64,000 nucleotides of DNA from Aminobacter sp. J41 (GCF_000526635.1 NZ_JAGL01000022.1:1-64000); one strand, 5' to 3'; shown: positions 8,559 through 17,682, counted from the stretch's first letter. The notes: generated from the letters alone by a model not told the origin. Program-made: numbers and translations.

Positions 8559-9823
8559 GCGGAGTTTCGATTGCGGCCCGGGCCGAGTGGCTGGCCGACG
8601 CCAATTTGCAGCGGCTGCTTGCGGCGCTGTCAGCGGACGGCGAGGAGGCGCGCATTGCTGGCGGCGCGGTGCGCAACACGCTGCTTGGCGAGCCGGTGTC
8701 CGACATCGACATCGCAACGACCACCACGCCAGATGAGACTGAGCAGCGGGCGCAGGACGCCGGCTTTCGTACCGTGCCGACCGGCAAGGAGCACGGCACC
8801 ATCACCGTGATCGCCGACGGGCGCGGCTATGAGGTGACGACGCTGCGCGCCGATGTCGAGACCGACGGCCGACATGCCCGGGTAGCCTTCGGCAAGGACT
8901 GGAAGCGCGATGCCGAGCGCCGCGACTTCACGATCAACGCGCTCTATGCGCGAGCCAACGGCGAGGTGGTCGATCTGGTCGGCGGACTGCCTGATCTCGA
9001 GACCCGTACACTGCGCTTCATCGGCGATGCCGACGCGCGCATTCGCGAGGATTACCTGCGTATCTTGCGCTTCTTCCGGTTCTTTGCCTGGTACGGCAAG
9101 GGGCGCCCGGATGCGGACGGTTTGCGTGCCTCGGCGCGTTTGAAGGACGGTCTGGCGCGGCTCTCGGCCGAGCGGATCTGGTCGGAACTCAAGAAGCTTC
9201 TGTCGGCGCCAGACCCGTCACGAGCGCTGCTATGGATGCGCCAAGCCGGCGTGCTGACGCAGATTCTGCCCGAGAGCGAGAAATGGGGGATCGACGCGAT
9301 CCACGGGCTCATCGCGACAGAAAAAGACCTCGGCTGGCAGGTTGACCCGATGCTGCGGCTGGCCTCGCTTCTTCCGCCTGTCCAGGAGAAGCTGGAGGCG
9401 ATGGCGGAGCGGCTGCGGATGTCGAAGGCAGAAGCTGCCAAACTGACCAGCTGGGCCGCAGCCGGATCGGCCAGCCACACGACCAGCGAACTGGCCTTGT
9501 CCAAGCAGCTCTACCTAGGGGACGTTTGCGGCACCGCTTATCGCCTCAAGCTGGCGCTCGCTGCAGCGCGGGCACGTGCTCAGCAGGAAGATGCCGCGCT
9601 GGTCGAGGCCGGCGGCTATTCCAGGCAGCTGAAATTCCTGGACGGGTGGACGAAGCCCGCATTCCCGATCAACGGCGGCGACCTGCTAAAACTGGGTGCA
9701 GCGCCGGGGAAGGCGATGGGTGAGAGCCTGAAGGCGCTCGAAAAGGAGTGGATGGACAGCGGCTTTCGCATGGAACGCGACGCGCTGCTTGCGCGCGCCG
9801 CAGAATTGATCGCCGCGTCCTAG
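8555..9823 (+). CDS. cca: CCA tRNA nucleotidyltransferase
   Basis: This 422-residue class II nucleotidyltransferase adds or repairs the 3'-CCA end of tRNAs. The catalytic head shows GGAVRN at 36-41 and the metal-binding DID at 50-52, then RRDFTINALY, and the RNA-binding/flexible-loop region around LRILRFFRFFAWYG. The start is GTG at 8555, overlapping the Nudix stop by four bases, so translation is coupled. Its stop TAG (9821-9823) shares a CTAG with the stop of the convergent DUF1059 gene. Alphaproteobacterial versions are often annotated as CCA or poly(A) polymerase-like. The GGxVRN/DID head fits a CCA enzyme. Confidence 0.93.
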   Translation: MSGVSIAARAEWLADANLQRLLAALSADGEEARIAGGAVRNTLLGEPVSDIDIATTTTPDETEQRAQDAGFRTVPTGKEHGTITVIADGRGYEVTTLRADVETDGRHARVAFGKDWKRDAERRDFTINALYARANGEVVDLVGGLPDLETRTLRFIGDADARIREDYLRILRFFRFFAWYGKGRPDADGLRASARLKDGLARLSAERIWSELKKLLSAPDPSRALLWMRQAGVLTQILPESEKWGIDAIHGLIATEKDLGWQVDPMLRLASLLPPVQEKLEAMAERLRMSKAEAAKLTSWAAAGSASHTTSELALSKQLYLGDVCGTAYRLKLALAAARARAQQEDAALVEAGGYSRQLKFLDGWTKPAFPINGGDLLKLGAAPGKAMGESLKALEKEWMDSGFRMERDALLARAAELIAAS

Positions 9824-10005
9824 GCTACCGTGTTTTCCGGCACGATCCGCGAGCGGATCGCCTCGATCATGGTTTCGCGGATCACGGTTTCGCCGTGGGT
9901 TTCGCGCATGTGCTCGACTGCCCGGCGCATCACTTCCGCTTCTTCTTCATGCCTGGTGTGCCATTCGCAACCGGGGACGAGCGAACCGCAATGAAATTCC
10001 TTCAT
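9820..10005 (-). CDS. DUF1059 small protein
   Basis: This 61-residue protein matches the DUF1059 family: MKEFHCGSLVPGCEWHTRHE with Cys6, Cys13 and nearby histidines that could bind metal, followed by a helical segment (VMRRAVEHMRETHG). The function is unknown. A binding site GGGAGAAG precedes the ATG at 10005. It converges on cca and the two stop codons overlap inside one CTAG, so there is no room for a terminator between them. Confidence 0.85.
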   Translation of the reverse strand: MKEFHCGSLVPGCEWHTRHEEEAEVMRRAVEHMRETHGETVIRETMIEAIRSRIVPENTVA

Positions 10006-10136
10006 TGGTCTTCTCCCTGTGTTGTGCCGATACAGAAGGACTGGATGGCGAAGGTCGCCATCCGGGCATCGGCTCCGGTCCGCTTAATATAGCGCCTTGG
10101 GCACCGATGAGTAGGCTGGAAGAAGCTTTGTGATCG

Positions 10137-10925
10137 TCAGGGCAGGGGACGCGGCGCCTCGCGCACGGGAGTCGCCCCGAGCCATTCCGCAACGATGCGA
10201 ACGTCCTCATCGCCAAGGTTGTGCCCGGTGCCGATCACCCTTGCATCCACCTTCGCCCCGCAGGATGCGAGCATCTTTTGCAAGCGATCCGCGAAGGGGT
10301 AGTAGAGCTTGTCGTTCTCGCCGGCGATGGTCAGGAACTTCGAGTTGCTGAGGTCGACCTTCGGGGCATCAGCCAGCACCGGCATCGGCCGCAGCAGCAC
10401 GGCCTTCGTGACGATGCCAGGATAGAGCTGCGTCATCGCCGCGATCAGGTTGGCGCCGTTGGAGTAGCCGAGGAAGGTTGCCGATGACAGGTCCAGCTTC
10501 AGCTCCTGCGCCTTGCTGCGCATGAACTCGACGAAGGCCGTGGCTTCCGCGCGCACGTCCTGCTGGTCGAACTCGGTCGGGGTCAACCGCTTGTACCAAC
10601 GCTTCACGCCGTTCTGCACGACGCGGCCCCGCACGCCGATCAGCGTGGCATCCGGCGCGATGCGCGAGGCGAGGTCGACCAAGGTCGACTCGTCGCCGCC
10701 CGAGCCGTGCATGAGGATCATGACGCGGCCGCTCGCGTTCTGCGGCTTGATGAGCTTGTAAGCGAAGGTAGCTTCGCGAGTAACGGATTCAGCCGGGGCC
10801 GACACCTTCTTCGTCTCCGTGACGAGATCGTTTGCCGCGAACGTAGGAAGCGTTGCGGTCAGAAGAAGGGCGGTGCTGAAAAAGAGTGAGGGTAGGGACG
10901 GCATGATCGCGATCCTGATGCTCAA
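10137..10925 (-). CDS. Secreted alpha/beta hydrolase (esterase/phospholipase type)
   Basis: This 262-residue protein has a Sec signal peptide (hydrophobic 13-29, cleavage likely after TFA-AN). It shows the alpha/beta-hydrolase core: oxyanion region LMHGSGGDES (72-80), nucleophile elbow GYSNG with Ser155, acid candidate Asp205 (AGENDKLYYP) and His235 (GTGHNLG). It resembles the small carboxylesterase/phospholipase family usually seen as cytoplasmic YpfH-type enzymes, here exported to the periplasm. A start at Met8 is also possible. The natural substrate is not predictable. It stands alone between DUF1059 and hemF. Confidence 0.85.
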   Translation of the reverse strand: MSIRIAIMPSLPSLFFSTALLLTATLPTFAANDLVTETKKVSAPAESVTREATFAYKLIKPQNASGRVMILMHGSGGDESTLVDLASRIAPDATLIGVRGRVVQNGVKRWYKRLTPTEFDQQDVRAEATAFVEFMRSKAQELKLDLSSATFLGYSNGANLIAAMTQLYPGIVTKAVLLRPMPVLADAPKVDLSNSKFLTIAGENDKLYYPFADRLQKMLASCGAKVDARVIGTGHNLGDEDVRIVAEWLGATPVREAPRPLP

Positions 10926-11090
10926 TTCTTTACCATCCGGTTACCAAACCAAAACGTGATCGGGCACCGACTGAGGGCATGGACGCGAAGGAACGGCCGC
11001 CCTCAATCGGCCGTCTTCCCAAGCCCGAAAAACGCTCTATTCCTGATGTTTCAGTTTGTCACGCGGCGTGAATGGCACGCAAAGCGCCGG

Positions 11091-11118
11091 CAAAAGAAAA
11101 AGGCCCGTCGCCGGGCCT
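11091..11118 (-). terminator. Rho-independent terminator of hemF
   Basis: A 7-bp perfect stem (AGGCCCG / CGGGCCT, 11101-11107 and 11112-11118) with a 4-base loop is followed on the minus strand by TTTTTCTTTT. It lies about 90 bases past the hemF stop codon. Confidence 0.85.
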
Positions 11119-11206
11119 ATTCTTCAGCATATTTTTGTTTGGTTTCCGCAGCATAGCAGATGGTGTTGCTTGCCGGCATCACCCGGAAACTTTGATGTTG
11201 GTGCCG

Positions 11207-12121
11207 TTACGGCCACTTCACCTCTGGCGGGAGGCTCGACAGGATCGAGTTGACATTGCCGCCGGTTTTCAGCCCGAAAATCGTGCCGCGGTCGTAGAGC
11301 AGGTTGAACTCTACATAGCGGCCGCGGCGGACCAGCTGCTCCTCGCGGTCGGCCTCAGTCCAGTTCTCGTTGAAGTTCTTGCGGACGAGGTGGTTGTAGA
11401 CGATCTGGAAGGTGCGGCCGACGTCCTGCGTGAAGCGGAAATCGGCTTCCCAGCCGCCCTTTTCCTCGGGCGTCTTCAGCCAGTCATAAAAGATGCCGCC
11501 AATGCCGCGGGGCTCGTTGCGGTGCGGCAGGAAGAAGTACTCGTCGCACCACTGCTTGAAGCGCGGGTAGTCGGCGACGTTCGGGTGCTTGTCGCAGACG
11601 AACTTCATCGCCTTGTGGAAGGCAACGGTGTCCGGATCCTCCTGCGTACGCCGGCGGTCGAGCACCGGCGTCAGGTCCGCGCCGCCGCCGAACCACTGAC
11701 GTGTGGTCACCACCATGCGCGTGTTCATGTGCACCGCAGGCACGTTCGGATTCTGCGGATGGGCGATCAGCGAGATGCCCGAAGCCCAGAAACGCGGGTC
11801 TTCCTCGGCACCGGGGATCTGCTTGCGGAACTCTGGCGAGAACTCACCCCAGACAGTCGAGCAGTGGACGCCAACTTTTTCGAAGACGCGGCCGTACATC
11901 ATCGACATGACGCCGCCGCCGCCCTTGCCGCCATCGCGCTCCCAAGGGGTGCGCTCGAAACGGCCAGGCGCCCAGCTCGAAAGCGGGCCTGTCAGGTCGT
12001 CCTCGATCTTCTCGAAGCAATCGCAAATGCGGTCACGCAACTCCTCGAACCACGCCTTGGCGATTGCCTTCTTTTCCTCGATCCCCTCGGGCAGCCCTGG
12101 CGGCAACTCTGGACGCTGCAT
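11207..12121 (-). CDS. hemF: Oxygen-dependent coproporphyrinogen III oxidase
   Basis: This 304-residue enzyme performs the aerobic oxidative decarboxylation of coproporphyrinogen III to protoporphyrinogen IX in haem synthesis. Family signatures are clear: [48 protein letters not shown] and the C-terminal [17 protein letters not shown] placed the start at the ATG at 12121, which has AGGAGA eight bases upstream, rather than a frame extension 18 codons longer that has no binding site. It is divergent from a small conserved protein. No FixK/Fnr box (TTGAT-N4-ATCAA) was seen upstream. Confidence 0.96.
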   Translation of the reverse strand: MQRPELPPGLPEGIEEKKAIAKAWFEELRDRICDCFEKIEDDLTGPLSSWAPGRFERTPWERDGGKGGGGVMSMMYGRVFEKVGVHCSTVWGEFSPEFRKQIPGAEEDPRFWASGISLIAHPQNPNVPAVHMNTRMVVTTRQWFGGGADLTPVLDRRRTQEDPDTVAFHKAMKFVCDKHPNVADYPRFKQWCDEYFFLPHRNEPRGIGGIFYDWLKTPEEKGGWEADFRFTQDVGRTFQIVYNHLVRKNFNENWTEADREEQLVRRGRYVEFNLLYDRGTIFGLKTGGNVNSILSSLPPEVKWP

Positions 12122-12236
12122 CAACGCTCTCCTGCGCCATTGCCGGTCATGCCGGTTGGCGAATTTGACTCGCAAAACTCAAGCCCGATCCCTAATCTGT
12201 TGTCGGAAAGGGTCAAGGTAATTTCGGGAGATACCA

Positions 12237-12494
12237 GTGAGAGTACCTCCAAGACCTCCACTTGACGGCCTCAGACGCAGCCTTGAACGAGGCCGCGGCG
12301 AGACAGGCCGACGGCCCAAGGACGGCTTCGTCCGCGAGACCTTCACTCTTCCGCGACTGGCGGCACGCGAAAAGGCGCGCGAGTGGTTCAACCGCTGGCC
12401 GAAACAGGCCTACTGGACCGAGATCGAGAGCTGGTGCGAGCGTCCCGACGACGTCATCCAGTTCACGATCCGCCGATTGCCCACTGCGGACTGA
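12237..12494 (+). CDS. Conserved small hypothetical protein (85 residues)
   Basis: An 85-residue basic protein starts at GTG 12237 with GGGAG seven bases upstream. It has no recognised domain. The C-terminal half (AREWFNRWPKQAYWTEIESW then IQFTIRRLPTAD) is rich in aromatic residues and looks like a small folded domain of the type widespread as an unnamed protein in rhizobia. Its last 32 bases overlap the 3' end of the convergent trmL gene. The coding call rests on the good start signal and on the frame's persistence across the overlap. Confidence 0.75.
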   Translation: MRVPPRPPLDGLRRSLERGRGETGRRPKDGFVRETFTLPRLAAREKAREWFNRWPKQAYWTEIESWCERPDDVIQFTIRRLPTAD

Positions 12495-12948
12495 CCTGGC
12501 GCAGCGCTTCGCCGGCCGCCATCGCGGTGCAGATGGCGAGGTTCAGGCTGCGCGCGCCAGGCCGCATGGTGATGTTGAGTTGGGCGTCGACGACCTGATG
12601 CACGATGTCCGGCACGCCAGCCGACTCGCGGCCGAACAGAAGGATGTCACCCTCGCGGAAGGCAAAGCTCGTGTAGGGCGTGCTGGACTTCGTCGTGAAC
12701 AGCAGCAGCCGGCGGCCTTCAGCCATCTGCCACTCCCGAAACGCGTCCCACGAGACGTGCCGCGTCAGCGCCGCCATTTCCAGATAGTCCATGCCGGCGC
12801 GCTTCAATGCCCGGTCCGACATGTCGAAGCCGGCCGGCTCGATGATGTCGACGGCAAGGCCAAGGCATGCGGCCATGCGCAGGATCGTGCCGGTGTTGCC
12901 GGGAATGTCGGGCTGGTAGAGCGCGATGCGAAGCGGCGGTGTGGTCAT
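12463..12948 (-). CDS. trmL: tRNA (cytidine(34)-2'-O)-methyltransferase
   Basis: This 161-residue SPOUT-class methyltransferase 2'-O-methylates the wobble nucleotide of tRNA-Leu isoacceptors using SAM. It shows LRIALYQPDIPGNTGTILR at the N-terminus, LLFGRESAGVP, and the trefoil-knot SAM site ITMRPGARSLNLAICTAM. The frame is open 61 codons further upstream, but homologues begin at MTTPPLRIALYQ, so I chose the ATG at 12948. No strong Shine-Dalgarno is visible there. The 3' end overlaps the convergent 85-residue gene by 32 bases. Confidence 0.93.
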   Translation of the reverse strand: MTTPPLRIALYQPDIPGNTGTILRMAACLGLAVDIIEPAGFDMSDRALKRAGMDYLEMAALTRHVSWDAFREWQMAEGRRLLLFTTKSSTPYTSFAFREGDILLFGRESAGVPDIVHQVVDAQLNITMRPGARSLNLAICTAMAAGEALRQVSPQWAIGGS

Positions 12949-13296
12949 CTGAACATTCTGGTCCAAAACAGGCTGTCCGAATGGCAGCGGCAAAGCTTTG
13001 CCGCAAGTCCTGGCTGCCAAAACCTTGTAAATCCAGTCATTGCGGCAGTGACGAGCGGACGTTACGTCATCCGGCATGGCCATCTGGTCAAAATGGGTGT
13101 ATATGAGGCGCCTTCTGAACTCGAACCGCATGGAGGCGGGGATGGACTACGGTTTCAGCTTCGTCATCGCTGGGCGCCTGCGCAGCGCGCGCATCGCCTG
13201 ACGGCGGTATCGGTTCGACCTCTCCCCAGCTTCTGAGCACAGGCACGGTCGCGATTCCGCCGGACGTTTCATCCCGTTCGATCAAGGAATCTGACC
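12949..13296. other. 348-base intergenic region with a nested palindrome
   Basis: No convincing gene was found here. The region should hold the trmL promoter and that of the downstream small-protein/ABC-exporter run. It contains a perfect 18-base palindrome at 12987-13004, framed by a wider GGCAGC...GCTGCC repeat. A 32-codon open frame (13103-13201, MRRLLNSNRMEAGMDYGF...) is possible but has no clear binding site. Confidence 0.6.
12987..13004. promoter_or_regulatory. 18-bp perfect palindrome upstream of trmL
   Basis: GCGGCAAAGCTTTGCCGC is self-complementary along its whole length. It is flanked by GGCAGC starting at 12983 and GCTGCC ending at 13018, which also pair. It lies 39 bases upstream of the trmL start. 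It could be an operator or a cruciform/hairpin. No regulator can be assigned. Confidence 0.45.
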
Positions 13297-13572
13297 ATGC
13301 CATCCGGTATCAAGAAGCACGGGCTCAATGCGCCGTCCGCCCTTTCCGCCGCAATTCCGCCCGCTCCCGTTGCGGACAATGCTGCTGACACCAGTCTGTC
13401 ACCAGCCTTCCGCAACGTCCTTGGCTCCAGAGGCCGCAATGCTCATCTTCCTGCTCCGGCATTGACGACGGCGCAAGAGATCGCGAAGCGGGCGAAGACA
13501 GAAAAACCTTCTGCGGATCCGAAAGGCGCGCCACGCAGCACGCATGTCGGCCCTCGCAGCGGGCACAAGTAG
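13297..13572 (+). CDS. Small basic hypothetical protein (91 residues)
   Basis: A 91-residue, Ala/Pro/Lys-rich and probably disordered protein begins at ATG 13297 with AAGGA eight bases upstream. It ends in THVGPRSGHK, a basic tail of the kind found in several tiny rhizobial proteins. No domain is recognised. It lies 13 bases before the first ABC exporter gene and so is probably its operon leader gene. The coding call is moderate, because GC-rich sequence produces spurious frames of this length. Confidence 0.5.
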   Translation: MPSGIKKHGLNAPSALSAAIPPAPVADNAADTSLSPAFRNVLGSRGRNAHLPAPALTTAQEIAKRAKTEKPSADPKGAPRSTHVGPRSGHK

Positions 13573-13585
13573 ACGAGATTTTTCG

Positions 13586-15457
13586 ATGTATCGCTGGTTC
13601 GAAAACCTGCTCAATCCATTCCCGCCGGAAGAACCGGTGGAGCCGCCGCGCACGCTGGTCGCCTTCTGCCTGCACTACACGAAAGGGGCGTGGCCGATCA
13701 TCATCGTCTCGGCGATCATGACGGCGGCGATCGCGCTTGCCGAGGTGTGGCTTTTCGGCTTCCTCGGCAACATCGTCGACTGGCTGTCGGTGCAGAGCCG
13801 GGAAACATTCTTGCAGAACGAGGGCTGGAAGCTCGCCGGCATGGCGTTCATCGTGCTGGTGGTGCTTCCGGGCCTCACCCTGTTCAACTCGCTGACCGAG
13901 CACCAGGCGCTGTTCGGCAATTTTCCAATGCGCATCCGCTGGCAGGTGCACCGTTACCTGCTCAAGCAGTCGATGACGTACTACCAGGACGAGTTCGCCG
14001 GGCGCATCTCGACCAAGCTGATGCAGACGGCACTCGCGGTGCGCGAATGCGTGGTCAAGCTGATCGACGTCCTCAACTACGTGCTGGTCTACTTCCTCGG
14101 CATGCTGTGGCTGGTGGCCTCCGCAGACTGGCGGCTGGCTGCGCCGCTCTGCCTCTGGCTCGCGTGCTACGTACTGCTGCTGCGCTACTACGTGCCGCGC
14201 CTTGGCAAGGTCTCGCAGGAGCAGGCCGATGCACGGTCGATGATGACCGGGCGCGTGGTCGACAGCTACGCCAACATCCAGACGGTTAAGCTGTTTAGCC
14301 ACGCGAAGCGCGAGGCCTCCTATGCCCGCGAGGGCATGGAAGACTTCCTCGTCACCGTGCATCAGATGATGCGGCTGGTGACCAACCTCTACACCCTGCT
14401 GATCCTGTCAAACTCGATCCTGCTGTTCGTCGTCGGGGCGATCTCGATCCAGTTGTGGCTGGCGGGGGTGGTGTCGGTGGGTGGCGTCGCGATCGCCATC
14501 AGCCTCGTGCTGCGCCTGTGGGGCATGTCGCAATGGATCATGTGGGAGGTCTCGGCCCTGTTCGAGAATGTAGGCACGGTCCAGGACGGCATCCGGTCGA
14601 TTTCTCTGCCGCGCCTGGTCGATGACAAGCCTAACGCGAAGGAGCTTGTCGTCACGCGAGGCGAGATCGTGTTCGACGACGTCCGCTTCCAATACGGCAA
14701 GAAGAAAAGCGTGCTCAACGGCCTGTCGCTCACCATCAAGCCCGGCGAGAAGGTCGGCATCGTCGGGCGCTCCGGCGCCGGGAAGTCGACGCTGGTCAAC
14801 ATCCTGCTGCGCTTCTACGACATCGAGGGCGGCCGGGTGACGCTCGACGGCCAGGACATCACGGAGGTGACGCAGGACTCTCTGCGTGCGCATATCGGTG
14901 TGGTGACGCAGGACACCTCGCTGCTGCACCGATCGGTGCGCGACAACATCCGCTACGGCCGGCCCGATGCCACCGACGAGATGGTGCTGGAGGCCGCCCG
15001 CAAGGCGGAGGCGATCGACTTCATTGCCGGCCTGTCTGACCCGAACAACCGCAAAGGTCTCGACGCGCATGTCGGCGAGCGCGGCGTGAAGCTCTCGGGC
15101 GGCCAGCGGCAGCGCATCGCCATTGCCCGGGTCATGCTGAAGGACGCACCGATCCTGATCCTCGACGAGGCCACCTCGGCGCTCGACTCCGAGGTCGAGG
15201 AGGCGATCCAGCAGAATCTCTATCGCCTGATGGAGGGCAAAACGGTGATTGCGATCGCGCACCGGCTGTCGACCATCGCGGCGATGGACCGCCTGATCAT
15301 CCTGGACAAGGGCGAGGTGATCGAGGAGGGGACCCACGATCAGCTCATTGCCAAGGGCGGTCTCTATGCCCAGTTATGGCAGAGACAGTCCGGCGGCTTC
15401 CTGCTGCATGAAGAGGCGCCTGAAGAGACCGAGCAGAAGGAGATCGCTGCCGAGTGA
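13586..15457 (+). CDS. ABC exporter half-transporter (permease-ATPase), first of a pair
   Basis: This 623-residue type-IV ABC half-transporter has a six-helix membrane domain in the first about 330 residues, then an ATPase domain with Walker A GRSGAGKST at 394-402, signature LSGGQ at 503-507 and Walker B ILILDEATSALD. I chose ATG 13586 (MYRWFENLLNPF) over an in-frame ATG at 13544, because that one overlaps the small upstream gene. It overlaps the second exporter gene by four bases (GTGA). The two proteins are close paralogues and probably form a heterodimer. The substrate is unknown; MsbA/multidrug-type lipid or drug export is possible. Confidence 0.92.
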   Translation: MYRWFENLLNPFPPEEPVEPPRTLVAFCLHYTKGAWPIIIVSAIMTAAIALAEVWLFGFLGNIVDWLSVQSRETFLQNEGWKLAGMAFIVLVVLPGLTLFNSLTEHQALFGNFPMRIRWQVHRYLLKQSMTYYQDEFAGRISTKLMQTALAVRECVVKLIDVLNYVLVYFLGMLWLVASADWRLAAPLCLWLACYVLLLRYYVPRLGKVSQEQADARSMMTGRVVDSYANIQTVKLFSHAKREASYAREGMEDFLVTVHQMMRLVTNLYTLLILSNSILLFVVGAISIQLWLAGVVSVGGVAIAISLVLRLWGMSQWIMWEVSALFENVGTVQDGIRSISLPRLVDDKPNAKELVVTRGEIVFDDVRFQYGKKKSVLNGLSLTIKPGEKVGIVGRSGAGKSTLVNILLRFYDIEGGRVTLDGQDITEVTQDSLRAHIGVVTQDTSLLHRSVRDNIRYGRPDATDEMVLEAARKAEAIDFIAGLSDPNNRKGLDAHVGERGVKLSGGQRQRIAIARVMLKDAPILILDEATSALDSEVEEAIQQNLYRLMEGKTVIAIAHRLSTIAAMDRLIILDKGEVIEEGTHDQLIAKGGLYAQLWQRQSGGFLLHEEAPEETEQKEIAAE

Positions 15458-17346
15458 GTCAGCCCCAGACCGACGATCGCAAGGACGACGGCTTCGCCGA
15501 GCGCATATGGCGCCGGGCGGAGGGCATCATCGAGCCCTTCGTGGATACTGAGCGGGATGTGCTGCCGCGCGATGCGTGGCAGTTCATCCTGTCCTTCGCC
15601 CGCCAGGCGAAGGGGCCGTTCATCCTGCTGCTGATCGTCGGCGGCCTGAACGGCGCCGTCGAGGCGTCAATGTACTGGGCGATCGGCTGGATCATCGACC
15701 TGCTCGAGCATTCGTCGCCTGCCCAGCTGCTCGCAGACCACTGGCTGCCGCTGGCAGGCTTCCTGCTGCTGGTGCTGATCGTGCGTGCGTTGGTGATGAT
15801 CGCCAACACCGTGGTCGAGCAGCAGATCATTGTCCCGTCCTTCTACCAGCTGGTGCGCTGGCAGTCGTTCCGGCGTGTGATCGAGCAGCCATACTCCTTT
15901 TATCAGAATGACTTCGCCGGAAGAATTGCGACGAAGATTCTACAAGGTGGCGAAGCGACGGGCGACTTCATCGTCTCGTCGCTGCAGTCGCTGTGGAGCT
16001 TCCTGTCCTTCGTCGTCCTGACGACGACGATCCTGATGCTGCTCGATCCGCTGCTGGGGCTGGTGCTGCTCGTGTGGGCGGTTGCCTACGGCTTCACCGC
16101 ATGGAAGCTGCTGCCGCCGCTGCGCGCCGCGGGCCGCCGCAGCGCCGACGAGCGGTCGATCATGAACGGGCGCCTGGTCGACGCCTTCACCAACATCATG
16201 GCGGTAAAACTGTTCGACAGCGGAAGGCGTGAGAACGATTTCGTTCGCGACAGCATGGAAGGCTACCTCGGCGCAGTCCGCGATCTGACGCGGGCGATCA
16301 CTCGTGTGCGCTCTGCCGTTGCGATCCTCAACGGCATCATGATGGCCGCTGTCTTCCTGTTCGCCCTGCGCGGCTGGATGGGCGGTAGCGCGACCACCGG
16401 CGAGATAGCCGCGGCGATGGGGCTGGTGTTCCGGCTCAACCAAATGTCGGGCCATATGATGTTCAATCTCAATGGCTTGATCAGGTCTTTTGCCACGGTG
16501 CAAGATGCCACCGGCACTATCTCCGTCAAGCCGACGATCACCGACAAGCCCACTGCGATCGAGATGCCGCGCTCGAAGGGCGAGCTGATCTTCGAGAACG
16601 TCTCGTTCCACTACGGCAAGGGCGGCGGCGTCATCGAGAACCTCAACCTGCATATCCGGCCCGGCGAGCGCGTGGCGCTGGTGGGGCCGTCAGGTGCCGG
16701 CAAGACGACGCTGGTCAATCTTGCGCTGCGGCTGTTCGATGTCGAAGGCGGGCGCATCCTGCTCGACGGCATCGACATCCGCGATGTCACGCAGGTGTCG
16801 CTCAGGGCGCAATTCGGCGTGGTGGCGCAGGATCCGATGCTGATGCATCGCTCGATCCGCGACAACATCGCCTACGGCAAGCCGGGTGCAACGGACGAGG
16901 AGGTCATCGAAGCGGCGAAAAGGGCCGCCGCGCATCACTTTATCGTCGGCGTCAGCGATCCGAAGGGCCGCACCGGCTACGACGCCCATGTGGGGGAGCG
17001 TGGCGTCAAGCTGTCGGGCGGACAGCGGCAGCGCATCGCCATTGCCCGCATGATGTTGAAGAACGCGCCGATCCTGATCCTCGATGAGGCTACGTCAGCG
17101 CTCGATTCCGAGATCGAGGCGGCGATCCAGGAGAACCTCTATCATCTGATGGAGGGGAAGACCGTGATCGCTGTCGCCCACCGGCTCTCCACCATCGCCG
17201 CGCTCGACCGGCTGGTCGTCATCGATGAGGGACATATTGTCGAAGAGGGCACCCACGAGGCATTGATCCAGCGAGACGGGCTCTACGCCCAGCTGTGGAA
17301 GCGCCAGTCGGGCGGCTTCCTCGCCTCAAGCCTTGCCGCCGAATAA
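15454..17346 (+). CDS. ABC exporter half-transporter (permease-ATPase), second of a pair
   Basis: This 630-residue paralogue of the preceding gene is translationally coupled to it from a GTG start at 15454. Six membrane helices occupy about residues 45-340. The ATPase domain has Walker A GPSGAGKTT at 411-419 and LSGGQ at 520-524, with the catalytic Glu in LDEATSALD and the H-loop VAHRLS all intact. Both nucleotide sites of the presumed heterodimer therefore look competent. It is followed nine bases later by the DUF6665-like gene, so the transcript probably includes all four genes from 13297 to 17682. Confidence 0.92.
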   Translation: MSQPQTDDRKDDGFAERIWRRAEGIIEPFVDTERDVLPRDAWQFILSFARQAKGPFILLLIVGGLNGAVEASMYWAIGWIIDLLEHSSPAQLLADHWLPLAGFLLLVLIVRALVMIANTVVEQQIIVPSFYQLVRWQSFRRVIEQPYSFYQNDFAGRIATKILQGGEATGDFIVSSLQSLWSFLSFVVLTTTILMLLDPLLGLVLLVWAVAYGFTAWKLLPPLRAAGRRSADERSIMNGRLVDAFTNIMAVKLFDSGRRENDFVRDSMEGYLGAVRDLTRAITRVRSAVAILNGIMMAAVFLFALRGWMGGSATTGEIAAAMGLVFRLNQMSGHMMFNLNGLIRSFATVQDATGTISVKPTITDKPTAIEMPRSKGELIFENVSFHYGKGGGVIENLNLHIRPGERVALVGPSGAGKTTLVNLALRLFDVEGGRILLDGIDIRDVTQVSLRAQFGVVAQDPMLMHRSIRDNIAYGKPGATDEEVIEAAKRAAAHHFIVGVSDPKGRTGYDAHVGERGVKLSGGQRQRIAIARMMLKNAPILILDEATSALDSEIEAAIQENLYHLMEGKTVIAVAHRLSTIAALDRLVVIDEGHIVEEGTHEALIQRDGLYAQLWKRQSGGFLASSLAAE

Positions 17347-17355
17347 GGATCGTAC

Positions 17356-17682
17356 ATGGCACTTAGACCGCCATCACAATACCAGATGAACGCGCTCGGA
17401 ACTTCCGGCACCGGAGGCGCGGTTCAGTCGCTGGATCACGAGATCCTCGGCGAGAAGGCGGCGACGCTCGGCCGGGCAGGGGATCGGGTCGAGAAGGCGC
17501 TGAAGCGGCTTGCTGCCGAGGCGCCCGACTCACCGCAAAGACCCGTCTTGCTCAAGGAGGCGGCTGAAGCGGTCTATGCCTATTTTATCCAAAGGGAATT
17601 GTGCGGCATGCGTCGTCATCAGGATGTCATCCGAGAGTATGGAATTCCCGCGGAAGTGCTGGTCCGGCTGGGCGCGTCGTAA
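17356..17682 (+). CDS. DUF6665-like small protein
   Basis: A 108-residue soluble protein lies just after the exporter pair. It is predicted to be largely helical (LDHEILGEKAATLGRAGDRVEKALKRLA, then LLKEAAEAVYAYFIQRELCGMRRHQDVI). The layout resembles the small rhizobial DUF6665 family, whose function is unknown; the family name is from memory and only moderately certain. The ATG at 17356 is nine bases after the exporter stop, with AAGGA overlapping that stop (GAATAAGGATCGTAC), which supports co-transcription. Confidence 0.7.
   Translation: MALRPPSQYQMNALGTSGTGGAVQSLDHEILGEKAATLGRAGDRVEKALKRLAAEAPDSPQRPVLLKEAAEAVYAYFIQRELCGMRRHQDVIREYGIPAEVLVRLGAS

Noticed and set aside
13103-13201. 32-codon frame (MRRLLNSNRMEAGMDYGF...) upstream of the exporter operon
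   Set aside because: No Shine-Dalgarno and no supporting context; could be chance, kept only as a note in the gap description.
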